Assembly (NCBI GenBank): GCA_904502015.1 | Contig: CAJGEA010000009.1 | Span: 1 to 23,667, forward strand | Direction: 5' to 3' | From: an uncultured Clostridia bacterium | GTDB taxonomy: Bacteria > Bacillota > Clostridia > Oscillospirales > CAG-272 | Length of the DNA stretch: 23,667 nt | Part shown: positions 1-7,889 of the stretch, piece by piece | Layout: the number at the start of each line of letters is the position of its first letter | Numbering within the stretch: position 1 is the first letter of the stretch | Program-made: the position numbers and the translations under genes | Notes under the pieces: model-generated | Databases searched by the model: none | Told to the model about the DNA's origin: nothing | The model's input: only the letters and a program-made list of their open reading frames with translations

Positions 1-1230
1 CACGATGCCTTCCTCAACGGCGGCCTTGGTGGCGTTCAGAGCATCCTCGATGCGGAGCTTCTTTTCCTTCATCTCGGCCTCGGTAGCGGCACCAACCTTG
101 ATGACGGCCACACCGCCGGCCAGCTTGGCCAGACGCTCCTGCAGCTTCTCGCGGTCGAAGTCGGAGGTGGTGGACTCAATGGCGTTGCGGATCTGAGCCA
201 CGCGCGCCTTGATCTCATCGGGGTTGCCTGCGCCGCCCACGATGATGGTGTTCTCCTTGGAAACCTTGATCTGACGAGCCTGGCCGAGCTGTGCGATCTC
301 TACGTCCTTGAGCTCAAGGCCCAGCTCGGAGGAAATGACCTCGCCGCCCGTGAGGATGGCGATGTCGCGGAGCATCTCCTTGCGGCGGTCGCCAAAGCCG
401 GGAGCCTTGACAGCCACGCAGGTGAAGGTGCCGCGGAGCTTGTTGAGCACGAGGGTGGTGAGCGCCTCGCCCTCCACGTCCTCGGCAATGATAAGGAGCT
501 TCTTGCCGCTCTGCAGGAGCTGCTCGAGCAGGGGCAGGATCTCCTGAATGTTGGAAATCTTCTTGTCGGTGATGAGCAGGAGAGCATCGTCAATGACGGC
601 CTCCATCTTGTCGGCATCGGTCACCATGTAGGGGGACAGATAGCCGCGGTCGAACTGCATACCCTCAACCACCTCGGAATAGGTCTCGGCGGTCTTGGAC
701 TCCTCAACGGTGATGACACCGTCCGAGGTAACCTTCTCCATCGCGTCGGCGATGAGCTGACCGATGACTTCGTCACCCGCAGAGATGGTACCGACGCGGG
801 CAATGTCCTCTTTACCGCTGACGGGCTTGGAGTTTGCTACGAGGGACTCCACAGCGGCGTCCACAGCCTTCTTCATACCCTTGCGCAGAACCATGGGGTT
901 GGCGCCGGCGGTCACGTTCTTCATGCCCTCGCGGACGAAAGCCTGTGCCAGCAGGGTAGCGGTGGTAGTACCGTCACCGGCAGCGTCGTTGGTCTTGGTA
1001 GCCACCTCTTTGACGAGGGAAGCGCCCATGTTCTCGGCCTCGTCCTCCAGCTCGATCTCCTTGGCGATGGTGACACCGTCGTTGGTGATCAGGGGAGAGC
1101 CGTACTTCTTATCCAGCACCACGTTGCGGCCCTTGGGACCCATGGTGATCTTAACCGTGTCAGCCAGCTTATCCACGCCGCGCATCAGGGCGTTGCGGGC
1201 TTCAATTCCGTACAGAATATCCTTTGCCAT
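1..1230 (-). CDS. groEL: Chaperonin GroEL, 60 kDa subunit (3' part missing)
   Basis: GroEL forms the double-ring ATP-dependent folding chamber in the cytoplasm that works with GroES. The visible 410 codons begin MAKDILYGIEARNALMRGVD and carry the family hallmarks: the ATP-site segment ITMGPKGRNVVLD, DGVTIAKEIELED, and DGTTTATLLAQA, followed by the apical domain and the return into the intermediate domain (VEEGIV is the last visible stretch). About 130 C-terminal residues of the usual ~540 lie beyond the left edge. The start is set by an upstream GGAGG about 7 nt before the ATG. It lies 36 bp downstream of groES on the same strand and shares its CIRCE-regulated promoter. I see nothing unusual in the visible part. 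Confidence 0.98.
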   Translation of the reverse strand, partial: MAKDILYGIEARNALMRGVDKLADTVKITMGPKGRNVVLDKKYGSPLITNDGVTIAKEIELEDEAENMGASLVKEVATKTNDAAGDGTTTATLLAQAFVREGMKNVTAGANPMVLRKGMKKAVDAAVESLVANSKPVSGKEDIARVGTISAGDEVIGQLIADAMEKVTSDGVITVEESKTAETYSEVVEGMQFDRGYLSPYMVTDADKMEAVIDDALLLITDKKISNIQEILPLLEQLLQSGKKLLIIAEDVEGEALTTLVLNKLRGTFTCVAVKAPGFGDRRKEMLRDIAILTGGEVISSELGLELKDVEIAQLGQARQIKVSKENTIIVGGAGNPDEIKARVAQIRNAIESTTSDFDREKLQERLAKLAGGVAVIKVGAATEAEMKEKKLRIEDALNATKAAVEEGIV

Positions 1231-1266
1231 TGTATAAATACCTCCGAATCAGTAGTTTTGTGGGGA

Positions 1267-1551
1267 TCAATCTACGGTAGCGTAGATGTCATCCTCGGGC
1301 AGAATGGTGTACTCAGCGCCGTCAATCTTAACGGCGGTGCCCGCGTACTTGCTGGCGATGACCTTGTCACCGACCTTAACGGTCATGGGAACCAGCACGC
1401 CGTCCTCGATCTTGCCGGGGCCGACCGAGATGACTTCGGCGATCTGGGGCTTTTCCTGCGCAGCGGCGGTCAGAATGATGCCACCGACCGACTTTTCCTC
1501 GGCCTCGAGGAATTTGATGACCACGCGATTGGAAAGGGGATTCAGCTTCAT
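1267..1551 (-). CDS. groES: Co-chaperonin GroES, 10 kDa subunit
   Basis: GroES is the heptameric lid of the GroEL chamber. The protein is 94 residues, the normal family length, and reads MKLNPLSNRVVIKFLEAEEK at the N terminus, the mobile loop SVGGIILTAAAQEKP, then VISVGPGKIEDG and a C-terminal KIDGAEYTILPEDDIYATVD. I chose the ATG at 1551 rather than an in-frame start 12 codons upstream because AAGGAGG sits 6 nt before it and the family starts here. groEL follows after 36 bp, so the two form the usual operon. Heat-stress control by HrcA is inferred from the CIRCE-like repeat upstream. Confidence 0.98.
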   Translation of the reverse strand: MKLNPLSNRVVIKFLEAEEKSVGGIILTAAAQEKPQIAEVISVGPGKIEDGVLVPMTVKVGDKVIASKYAGTAVKIDGAEYTILPEDDIYATVD

Positions 1552-1632
1552 AATATGCCTCCTTACGAAAACCTGCGTTTTCTTCAATAAAATACGTGTT
1601 TGGAATGCTTGATGACACCAATACCGCGAATT

Positions 1633-1659
1633 TTAGCACTCTGCGGCTTCAAGTGCCAA
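1633..1659 (-). promoter_or_regulatory. CIRCE operator (HrcA site) of groES-groEL
   Basis: The left arm TTAGCACTC is identical to the CIRCE consensus, the spacer is exactly 9 nt, and the right arm AAGTGCCAA matches GAGTGCTAA at 7 of 9 positions. It lies just downstream of the predicted -10 box, about 80 bp before groES, where HrcA repressor sites are normally found. The hrcA gene itself is not in this window. Confidence 0.9.
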
Positions 1660-1670
1660 CTCCATGACAT

Positions 1671-1698
1671 ATTTTACACCAATTTCAAAAAAAATCAA
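1671..1698 (-). promoter_or_regulatory. Sigma-A promoter of groES-groEL
   Basis: On the minus strand TTGATT (1693-1698) and TAAAAT (1671-1676) are separated by 16 bp, with the CIRCE element immediately downstream. The spacer is one base shorter than in the other promoters of this window and there is no TGn extended -10. Confidence 0.65.
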
Positions 1699-1822
1699 GT
1701 CCTTTTCCCTAATATTCACATATTATTAACAAATCGACGCCCTCGAAAATGAGTTGTCACGTAAGTCCCCTCGGTCTGTTCCTCACCCTTTCTGCATAGG
1801 ATGCGGCAGGGGGTGTTGGGAA

Positions 1823-3214
1823 ATGGACGTTTTACTTACAGCCGTGCCGATTTTCTTGTTTGTAGTCGGACTTTTTTTCTTGCTCCGCCTGCGGGGCTTT
1901 TACCTCTTGCATCCGATCCGGTGTATGCGGCTTTTGATGGCCCGTCGCCCATCCGAGGGGGTGTCGCCCGCACGGGCACTGACGGTTGCGCTCGCGGGGA
2001 CGCTGGGGGTAGGGAATATCGTGGGGGTCGCCTCGGCACTCTACCTCGGAGGCGCGGGGGCGATCTTTTGGATGTTCGTCAGCACTTTTGTCGCTATGGT
2101 GCTGAAATATGTCGAGATTACACTTGCCATGCGCCACCGCCGCACCGACGGGCAGGGTGGCACGACGGGGGGCGCGCCCTACTACATCCGTGATGGCCTC
2201 ACGCAGGCGGGGTGTCCGCGGCTCGGGTGTATTTTGGCCGTTGTTTTTGCCCTTTTGTGTCTTGCCAACGCCATCACTATGGGGAGTGTTCTCCAGGTCA
2301 ACGCCGTGTCGGGAGCTATGAGCGAGAGCTTTCACGTCCCGCCCCTCGTCACGGGCGGTGCATTAGCCATCCTCTGTGTTTCAGTCATGCGGGGCGGCGC
2401 GAGACGCATTTCCGCGCTGACCGAGCGACTCGTGCCCTTTATGACGGTGGGCTTTCTCGTGCTATGCCTCGCGGTTATCATTCTTCGCCGCGAACGCCTG
2501 CCCGCTACGATGACCGCCATCTGGCAGGATGCGTGGAGTGCCCGGTGCGTGGGGGGCGGCATCGGGGGATTTGTCATGTCACGAGGCGTGCGCTACGGGG
2601 TCATGCGCGGGCTGGTCTCCAACGAGGCGGGATGCGGCACTGCCCCCATGGCTCACGCGGCGGCTGAAACGAATTCGCCCGCCACGCAAGGCATATTCGG
2701 CATTTTTGAGGTGTTCGTGGATACCATGCTCCTCTGTACCGTGACCGCCCTTGCCATCCTTGTCAGCGACAGTGGGCCAAATGCCTGTGGGGAGGATGCT
2801 GTCCGCACCGCCGAGGCGGCGTTCTCCTCGGTGCTGGGCGCGTGGGCGGGGAGCTTTTTCTCGCTCTCCATTCTGCTTTTCGGCGCGGCGACCGTGATCT
2901 GCTGGTCGCATTACGGTATGACCTGCGTGCGTTACTTGTTCTCGCATGGCGGCACCTGCCGTGGCAGGTGGGCGGAGCAGGGCTACACGGCGGTCTTCGC
3001 CGTATCCCTCGTCGCGGGAGCGGTCGCTGCCCCAACGCTGGCATGGCAATTAGCGGATGTCGCCATCGCCGTCATGACACTGCTCAACTTGCTGGTGCTG
3101 TTGCTCATGCACCGCGAGGTCGAGGAGGAAACCTTACTCTTATTCCCGCGCCACACGCGTCCGAGAAAAGCGGCATATACTGAAAAAAATCCTCACCCGA
3201 AGGGAGAGCAATAA
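1823..3214 (+). CDS. AGCS family sodium:amino acid symporter (AlsT/DagA type)
   Basis: This is an inner-membrane secondary transporter that typically imports alanine or glycine with Na+ (family knowledge). The 463-residue product is hydrophobic throughout, with around ten membrane segments. The family signature region is clear: GTLGVGNIVGVASALYLGGA followed by AIFWMFVSTFVAMVLKYVEI, and later RGLVSNEAGCGTAPMAHAAA, matching the conserved NEAG segment. The ATG at 1823 is preferred over an in-frame TTG at 1754: MDVLLTAVPIFLFVVGLFF begins directly in a membrane segment as expected, whereas the upstream stretch has no membrane character. The Shine-Dalgarno is weak (GGGGG/TTGGGAA). The next gene begins 2 bp after the stop, so both are probably co-transcribed. 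The substrate cannot be read from sequence. Confidence 0.88.
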   Translation: MDVLLTAVPIFLFVVGLFFLLRLRGFYLLHPIRCMRLLMARRPSEGVSPARALTVALAGTLGVGNIVGVASALYLGGAGAIFWMFVSTFVAMVLKYVEITLAMRHRRTDGQGGTTGGAPYYIRDGLTQAGCPRLGCILAVVFALLCLANAITMGSVLQVNAVSGAMSESFHVPPLVTGGALAILCVSVMRGGARRISALTERLVPFMTVGFLVLCLAVIILRRERLPATMTAIWQDAWSARCVGGGIGGFVMSRGVRYGVMRGLVSNEAGCGTAPMAHAAAETNSPATQGIFGIFEVFVDTMLLCTVTALAILVSDSGPNACGEDAVRTAEAAFSSVLGAWAGSFFSLSILLFGAATVICWSHYGMTCVRYLFSHGGTCRGRWAEQGYTAVFAVSLVAGAVAAPTLAWQLADVAIAVMTLLNLLVLLLMHREVEEETLLLFPRHTRPRKAAYTEKNPHPKGEQ

Positions 3215-3215
3215 C

Positions 3216-4319
3216 ATGACACAGCAAGTACAAGACACTCGGTATGAGTCCACGCACGCGCACGAGCGGCGCTATTTCGCCGCCTCCAACTCCTGCCATG
3301 GCTTTGTGAGCTACTATCCCGCTTGCTTCGGCTCGGAAAACGGTGTAGAAAAGCTCTATATAATCAAAGGCGGCCCCGGCACGGGCAAAAGCCGCTTCAT
3401 GCGTGACGTAGCCGAACACGCCGTCGCGCGCGGGGCGGACGTGACCTACTACTACTGCTCCTCGGACGCCGCCTCGCTGGACGGGATCATTCTTACGGCT
3501 GGGGATCGCCGCATCGGGTTGGTGGACGGCACGCCGCCCCATGCCTGTGAACCGACCATCCCGGGCGTGCAGGAGGAACTGGTCAATCTCGGCGCGTTTT
3601 GGAATACCGATCGGCTGGATGCGCACGCGCGGGATATCCGCCGCCTTTGCCAAGAAAAAAACGCCGCCTACGCCTGTGCCTACCGCTATCTTGCGGCGTG
3701 CGGTGAGATGCGGGCGGTGGCGGATGAGCGAATGCGTGCGTGTGTCAAGCAGGATAAAATTGAGGCGCTGGCAGAACGGCTTTTGCGTGACCAGCCAATG
3801 GGAGAGCGGGCGGTGGAAATTCCCGCGCTGTGCCATGCGGTGGGCATGACGGGGGAGAGCCGTTTTGACACCTTTGAGCGAGAGGCGAAGCGCGTCGTGG
3901 TGCTATCTGATTACTACGGCATAGCCTCGCGGCTGACCGCCGCGCTCTGCGAGCGGTCACGCGTCCGCGGCCTGCGCGTGCTGGTTTCCCACGATCCCAT
4001 CTGCCCCGAGCAGATCGACGGCTTGTTCTATCCCGATACGGGGCTTTGTATCACGGTGAACGAGGGCGAGCCCGCCGTGGAGCCCGCCCGTGTGATATCT
4101 ATGCGGTTGTACGTGGATGCCAACGCCCTGCGTACGGCGCGTGCCGACGTACGTGAGGCACTCCGCTTGGCGGATCAGCTTAAGGCGGGCGCACTCAAAA
4201 GCCTTTCGCACGCCGCCGACAGCCATTTTGCGCTGGAGAAGATATACAGCGCCGCTATGGATTTTTCGGCCAAGGAGGCGTACACCGAGCTGTTCTGCCG
4301 AGCGGTGCTGGGCAACTAA
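3216..4319 (+). CDS. PRK06851-type P-loop ATPase, second half degenerate
   Basis: A 367-residue cytoplasmic protein of the family annotated as PRK06851 (hypothetical ATPase common in Firmicutes; role unknown). The first half has a Walker A motif IKGGPGTGKS (about residues 50-59), then YYYCSSDAASLDGI and LVDGTPPHACEPTIPG, all typical of the family. The second half (about 224-284) aligns with the first: strand, P-loop position, helix, ...IDGLFYPDTGLCITVNEG against ...LDGIILTAGDRRIGLVDG. Its P-loop has become LSDYYGIASR and lacks the Gly-Lys-Ser core. The C terminus (ALEKIYSAAMDF) is again family-like. The ATG follows AAGGGAGAG and lies 1 bp after the symporter stop. Function is not known; the ATPase label rests on the motif. 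Confidence 0.82.
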   Translation: MTQQVQDTRYESTHAHERRYFAASNSCHGFVSYYPACFGSENGVEKLYIIKGGPGTGKSRFMRDVAEHAVARGADVTYYYCSSDAASLDGIILTAGDRRIGLVDGTPPHACEPTIPGVQEELVNLGAFWNTDRLDAHARDIRRLCQEKNAAYACAYRYLAACGEMRAVADERMRACVKQDKIEALAERLLRDQPMGERAVEIPALCHAVGMTGESRFDTFEREAKRVVVLSDYYGIASRLTAALCERSRVRGLRVLVSHDPICPEQIDGLFYPDTGLCITVNEGEPAVEPARVISMRLYVDANALRTARADVREALRLADQLKAGALKSLSHAADSHFALEKIYSAAMDFSAKEAYTELFCRAVLGN

Positions 4320-4340
4320 CCTGCATTTTTTGCAGTTAGT
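4315..4340. terminator. Small stem-loop between convergent genes
   Basis: ACTAA and CTGCA on the left pair with TGCAG and TTAGT on the right, with one bulged C and a loop of five T. It spans both stop codons of the convergent genes. The stem is weak, so a terminator role is a guess. Confidence 0.4.
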
Positions 4341-5109
4341 AGACCACGGTTACACTCTCGCACACCTCGTCCAGCACGCGACGGCGCAGCATGAAGTAGT
4401 AATGCTTGCGCACGATATACAGATCTGCCGCCTCTCGCCGCGCCGTGAAGTATGGGCCGCAACCACCCAGCCCTTTCATGGAAAAGGTCGAGGGGGATAC
4501 CAATATCACCGCAACACCCTCCTCGGCCATAGCTTGCAGATTTCGGAGATAGAGAGAGTCGCGGTCAAGCGAGAGTCGGTCAGGGGCAACGAATACCCGT
4601 ACCCGCCGTCCCGCCAGTTCCCGCCGCATGATGCGGTTCATGGAACGGGAGGTCAGGCAGGCCACGACCAGACCCACCGCAGTCGCGGCGATCAGGAAGG
4701 GGAGCGCGGCCACATACACGGCGGATACTACCGCCGTGGTCAGTACGACGGTCAGTACGGTCGCCACGACACGCACCACCTGCAAGCGGCGCAGATAGGC
4801 CACGATGCGAGAGAGGAAGCCGAAAAGGGAAGAATCCATCACGATCCGCGCAAGAAAGCTGATATAGGTGCGGCTATGAAACCGCTTGGCATTCACGGCC
4901 GTTTCATGAAGCATGGCGTATTGTGCCTGCTCCTTGGTGCGCGTCCTGCGGCGGCGGAACAGCGGCGCGGGATCGGTAGGCTGTCGTGCGGATTCCAGCT
5001 CGCGGCGCAGATCCATAACCTCGCGGCGGAGCTTGGCGGCGGCGCGCTTCTCCTGCCGCAGCTCCCGCTCCAGTCGGGCAATTTCCCGTTCGTTTTTGTT
5101 CTTGTTCAT
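4336..5109 (-). CDS. Unrecognised coiled-coil membrane protein
   Basis: I do not recognise this 257-residue protein. Residues about 5-42 (EREIARLERELRQEKRAAAK and onward) form a charged heptad-like coiled coil. Residues 50-110 are basic. Residues about 112-152 are strongly hydrophobic, enough for two membrane helices in a hairpin. A soluble C-terminal region of about 100 residues contains RVRVFVAPDRLSLDRDSLYL and GVAVILVSPSTFSMKGLGG, which alternates strands and helices like a small alpha/beta domain. Both ends are predicted to be cytoplasmic (inference from positive charges). The ATG at 5109 is preferred because an in-frame ATG at 5151 falls inside the terminator hairpin of the upstream gene; a drawback is that the AAGG directly abuts the chosen ATG, so initiation looks weak. 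Confidence 0.7.
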   Translation of the reverse strand: MNKNKNEREIARLERELRQEKRAAAKLRREVMDLRRELESARQPTDPAPLFRRRRTRTKEQAQYAMLHETAVNAKRFHSRTYISFLARIVMDSSLFGFLSRIVAYLRRLQVVRVVATVLTVVLTTAVVSAVYVAALPFLIAATAVGLVVACLTSRSMNRIMRRELAGRRVRVFVAPDRLSLDRDSLYLRNLQAMAEEGVAVILVSPSTFSMKGLGGCGPYFTARREAADLYIVRKHYYFMLRRRVLDEVCESVTVVY

Positions 5110-5123
5110 CCTTGTAAAGTGAA

Positions 5124-5155
5124 GGGGATGCGTGACCTTGCGGTCGCGCATCCCC
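5124..5155 (-). terminator. Terminator of the GHL10 lipoprotein gene
   Basis: GGGGATGCG pairs with CGCATCCCC and, after one mismatch, GACC pairs with GGTC around a TTGC loop. On the minus strand it is followed by a modest T-rich stretch (TTCACTTT). It begins 20 bp after the lipoprotein stop. Confidence 0.75.
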
Positions 5156-5175
5156 CGTTGTCATAGTATAGTGGA

Positions 5176-6681
5176 TTATTCTTCCTTCTTGGAGGCGGGC
5201 CAGGTAACGGTCTTCAACGCGGCGTTGAAGTTGGCGTGCTCCTGCTTGGTGGCGCTGTTCAGGTTGCCTGTGACAGGATTGTAAAGGTACTGGTAGCAGA
5301 ATACCGTCATACCCACGCACTTCTCCAGCGTAGCGGAGTACTCGAGCGAGCGCTTCATGATATCCTTGTGGCGCGTCCACTCGTCCTTGCCGGCTTCACC
5401 TGCGTAGTTATCCACGCCGGTTTCTGCCTTACCGAAGGTCACGCCGATGATCAGCTTGACGTAATCGGTCTTGATGGCGTTCTGCCACATGTTACAGGTC
5501 TTGTCAAAAGCGAAGTTCTTATGCTCAAAGCCAAAGTATACCTGAGGCATGATGTAGTCGATGTATCCGGGGTTCGCGCACCAGTTGGCCACGTCAGCGC
5601 AGTGAATGTTTACAACCTTATCAAAGTCACCTGCGGGGCTGATGCCGAACAGGGCATCGATGTTCTCCTTCTTCACGCCGGCGTACAGCTCGGACACCAG
5701 CTTGTCAAGGCAAGAGCGGCGGAAGTCGGCAACCGTCATCTTCTTACCGGTTTCCTTGTAATACGCCTGATTTGCCTTCTGGAAGGCCTTCAGGTCAAAT
5801 GCGCCCTGCTCGGGGGTAACGGGGTAGAAGTAGTCGTCCATGTGGACACCCTGCACGTCATACTTCTGCATGATCTCGCGGGCGCCGTTCACGATCAACT
5901 CGCGAACCTCATCGTAAGCGGGGTTGAGGTACCAGAGGGTCTGGTTGTTCTTGGTCTCAAGGCGGATGTACGTGCCCTTCTTGGTGGAATCGTTGTACCA
6001 CTGCTTGATGAGGTACTTCTCGTCAACGGCCTTCAGCTCGTCGTCCGACATACCGCGCATGGGGTTGATCCAGGCGTGAACGTCGAGGTTTCTTTCCTTA
6101 GCAAGCTCAATGATGATGGCGAAGGGATCGTAGGTAAAGTTGTTGCTGTAAGAAGCGACAACGTACTTGCTGGGAGGATAGTACTCAGAGGGATACATAC
6201 TGTCGGCGTTGGGGCGAACCTGAACGACGATGGTGTTGTAGCCGTCCTTGGCGACGTTGTCCAGCAGTCTGCCCATGATTCGGCGGAAGTTAGACTCAGG
6301 GTTCTGCTGGCCTGCGCTCTGGAATACGTTTTGCAGATCGAACTGGGAGAGCCAGATACCCTTCCAGTCGCCCATTTCGGCGGGCTTGGAGGGAACGTAG
6401 GGAAGAGCCACGTCCTCGGGGACGGTCTCCTTCTCGGTCTCGGTCTCGGTCTCGGTTTCGGTTTCGGTCTCGGTCTCAGTCTCGGTTTCAGTCTCGGTTT
6501 CTGCGTCAGTCATAGGTTCAGTCTCCTCGGGGGTGGTGGGATCCTCGGGGGCGTTGGTGGCGGGATCGGTGTCTGCCACGGTGGGGGTGTCGGTGGTGTC
6601 GGGCGTCTTGTCGCAGGCAACGAACAGCATAAGCAGGGTTGCGACGAGCAAGATGGGCCAGAGCTTCTTGAGGTGCTTCAT
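5176..6681 (-). CDS. GHL10 (DUF187) family lipoprotein, putative glycoside hydrolase
   Basis: A 501-residue secreted lipoprotein. The N terminus MKHLKKLWPILLVATLLMLF is a signal peptide ending in lipobox FVAC with lipidated Cys23. Residues 24-100 are a Thr/Pro/Asp/Glu linker that includes an uninterrupted Glu-Thr repeat (61-83). From about residue 104 (GDWKGIWLSQFDLQNVF) to 440 it follows the glycosyl-hydrolase-like 10 fold: GYNTIVVQVRPNADSMYPS, VHAWINPMRG, GVHMDDYFYP (Asp282/Asp283 are candidate catalytic acids), ALFGISPAGDF and YIDYIMPQVYFGF. Members are surface enzymes thought to act on envelope or host glycans; the substrate is not known. AAGGAG lies about 8 nt before the ATG. It is monocistronic, with its own promoter and terminator. 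Confidence 0.9.
   Translation of the reverse strand: MKHLKKLWPILLVATLLMLFVACDKTPDTTDTPTVADTDPATNAPEDPTTPEETEPMTDAETETETETETETETETETETETEKETVPEDVALPYVPSKPAEMGDWKGIWLSQFDLQNVFQSAGQQNPESNFRRIMGRLLDNVAKDGYNTIVVQVRPNADSMYPSEYYPPSKYVVASYSNNFTYDPFAIIIELAKERNLDVHAWINPMRGMSDDELKAVDEKYLIKQWYNDSTKKGTYIRLETKNNQTLWYLNPAYDEVRELIVNGAREIMQKYDVQGVHMDDYFYPVTPEQGAFDLKAFQKANQAYYKETGKKMTVADFRRSCLDKLVSELYAGVKKENIDALFGISPAGDFDKVVNIHCADVANWCANPGYIDYIMPQVYFGFEHKNFAFDKTCNMWQNAIKTDYVKLIIGVTFGKAETGVDNYAGEAGKDEWTRHKDIMKRSLEYSATLEKCVGMTVFCYQYLYNPVTGNLNSATKQEHANFNAALKTVTWPASKKEE
6433..6501 (-). repeat. Hexanucleotide tandem repeat coding (Glu-Thr)n
   Basis: About 11.5 copies of a 6-bp unit (GAGACC on the coding strand, with GAA/GAG and ACC/ACT variants) encode 23 alternating Glu and Thr residues in the lipoprotein linker. 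The unit length keeps frame whatever the copy number. Third-position variants break perfect identity, which should reduce slippage. Confidence 0.95.
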
Positions 6682-6733
6682 GGTAACATCTCCTTTTTTT
6701 GTTTTGATGGCTATATCTCGCCAATTCTACATA

Positions 6734-6762
6734 ATTATACCACAAAAATTATTTCTGTGCAA
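6734..6762 (-). promoter_or_regulatory. Sigma-A promoter of the GHL10 lipoprotein
   Basis: On the minus strand TTGCAC (6757-6762), a 17-bp spacer and TATAAT (6734-6739), preceded by TGG, an extended -10. It lies about 50 bp upstream of the start codon. Confidence 0.8.
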
Positions 6763-6848
6763 TAGATACGGCGTTATTTTTTTGGAAAATTTTCAGACAG
6801 TCGGTAGGGAACACAATTTCGCCATTTTTCGCATAAAATGGAATGTGC

Positions 6849-6878
6849 CCCTGTCGGGCGATCGGTGGCCCCGCAGGG
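6849..6878. other. GC-rich hairpin in the dpaA upstream region
   Basis: CCCTG pairs with CAGGG and, after a bulged T, CGGG pairs with CCCG. It lies between the divergent promoters of the lipoprotein and dpaA, in sequence far more GC-rich than its flanks. It has no T-run. Role unknown. Confidence 0.3.
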
Positions 6879-6906
6879 CGCCTTTTCCGAGAGGGACACG
6901 CAATCC

Positions 6907-6936
6907 TTGAAATTGATTGTGTGTTTTACCTATAAA
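6907..6936 (+). promoter_or_regulatory. Possible promoter of dpaA-dpaB
   Basis: TTGAAA (6907-6912), 18-bp spacer, TATAAA (6931-6936), 23 bp before the ATG. The fit to sigma-A is fair. In studied spore formers the dpa operon is read in the mother cell by sigma-K, and I cannot make out a convincing sigma-K site, so this call is tentative. Confidence 0.35.
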
Positions 6937-6959
6937 AATTTGAAAGGAGACAGAGAATT

Positions 6960-7889
6960 ATGGCTCAAACCGTACCCTCGCCGCCGAGGGGAGACGCGAT
7001 CGTCGTCGGCGGCGACAGGCGGCAGCGCACCGTATGTACCTGCCTTGCCGACGCGGGCTGGCATATCACCGCCGTGGGACTTGGTGCGGATCTGCCCACT
7101 CATACCGCAATCCGATGGTGTGAGAGCGTGGACAAGGCTTTGGAACGCGCGTCCTCAGCCCACACTTACGCTCCATGCGCGTTGGTTTTGCCGTTGCCCG
7201 CCTCCCGAGACGGACGCGCGGTGTGGTGCCCCGCCGATCCCGCCTGCTCGATTACACTTGACCATGTCACCGCGCTGATGGAGCGGTATCCGCGGCTTTG
7301 GCTGTTCGGCGGATGCCTGCCGCCTGCCATGAATGACCGCTGTGTGGATTACTATAAGGATGAAAGCGTGCAGATCCGTAACGCCCACCTGACCGCCGAA
7401 GCGGCGCTCATGCTGACCATGGAGCAGACCGACCGCGCCCTGCGCGGCCTTGCCGTCGGCGTGATTGGATACGGCCGCATCGGACACATACTGGCCCATA
7501 TCCTCACGTCGCTGGGGGCTTCGGTCACGGTTTGCGCCCGCCGTCCTGAAAGCCGCGCGTGGGCGGCGTGTGAGGGGTGCAACACTCTGCCCATGACCTC
7601 CATCGGGGGCCTTTGCCACGGCTTTGACGTGATCTACAATACCGTTCCGTCCTTCGTGCTGGGGCGCGACGTGCTGGTTTCCATGGATACCGATACGCTG
7701 ATCCTTGACCTCGCTGAGGGCGCGTCCCCCGAGGTCATCCGCGAGTGCGCCGAGCGCCGCGGTCTGCGGTACGTTCGCGCGCCCTCCCTGCCCGGGCGGT
7801 ACGCCCCCGTGGCGGCTGGACGAATCATCGCGGATGCTATTTTGAGTTACACGTCCGATAATCAGCCGAAAGGAGGGGAGATATCATGA
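6960..7889 (+). CDS. dpaA: Dipicolinate synthase subunit A
   Basis: With DpaB it oxidises dihydrodipicolinate, drawn from the lysine pathway, to dipicolinic acid, the Ca2+ chelator that fills the spore core; it acts in the mother cell (family knowledge). The 309-residue protein has an N-terminal domain starting GDAIVVGGDRRQRTVCTCLA, the region PRLWLFGGCLPP and EAALMLTMEQTDRALRG, then a Rossmann NAD(P)-binding domain with GVIGYGRIGHILAHIL (GxGxxG at about 170-175), DVIYNTVPSFVL and a C-terminal YVRAPSLPGRYAPVAAGRII. GAAAGGAGACAG precedes the ATG. The stop overlaps the dpaB start by 4 bp (ATGA), indicating translational coupling. Confidence 0.93.
   Translation: MAQTVPSPPRGDAIVVGGDRRQRTVCTCLADAGWHITAVGLGADLPTHTAIRWCESVDKALERASSAHTYAPCALVLPLPASRDGRAVWCPADPACSITLDHVTALMERYPRLWLFGGCLPPAMNDRCVDYYKDESVQIRNAHLTAEAALMLTMEQTDRALRGLAVGVIGYGRIGHILAHILTSLGASVTVCARRPESRAWAACEGCNTLPMTSIGGLCHGFDVIYNTVPSFVLGRDVLVSMDTDTLILDLAEGASPEVIRECAERRGLRYVRAPSLPGRYAPVAAGRIIADAILSYTSDNQPKGGEIS

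Noticed and set aside
6433..6501. CRISPR-like repetition
   Set aside because: It is a continuous 6-bp coding repeat with no spacers.
5236..6765. 509-codon open frame antisense to the GHL10 lipoprotein
   Set aside because: The minus-strand gene has signal peptide, lipobox, family motifs and ribosome binding site; the plus frame is low-complexity Val/Gly/Leu text, including a Gly-Leu repeat opposite the Glu-Thr repeat.
6829..6838. CATAAAAT as a mother-cell sigma -10 box for dpaA
   Set aside because: No matching -35 at the right distance and it lies over 120 bp upstream of the start.
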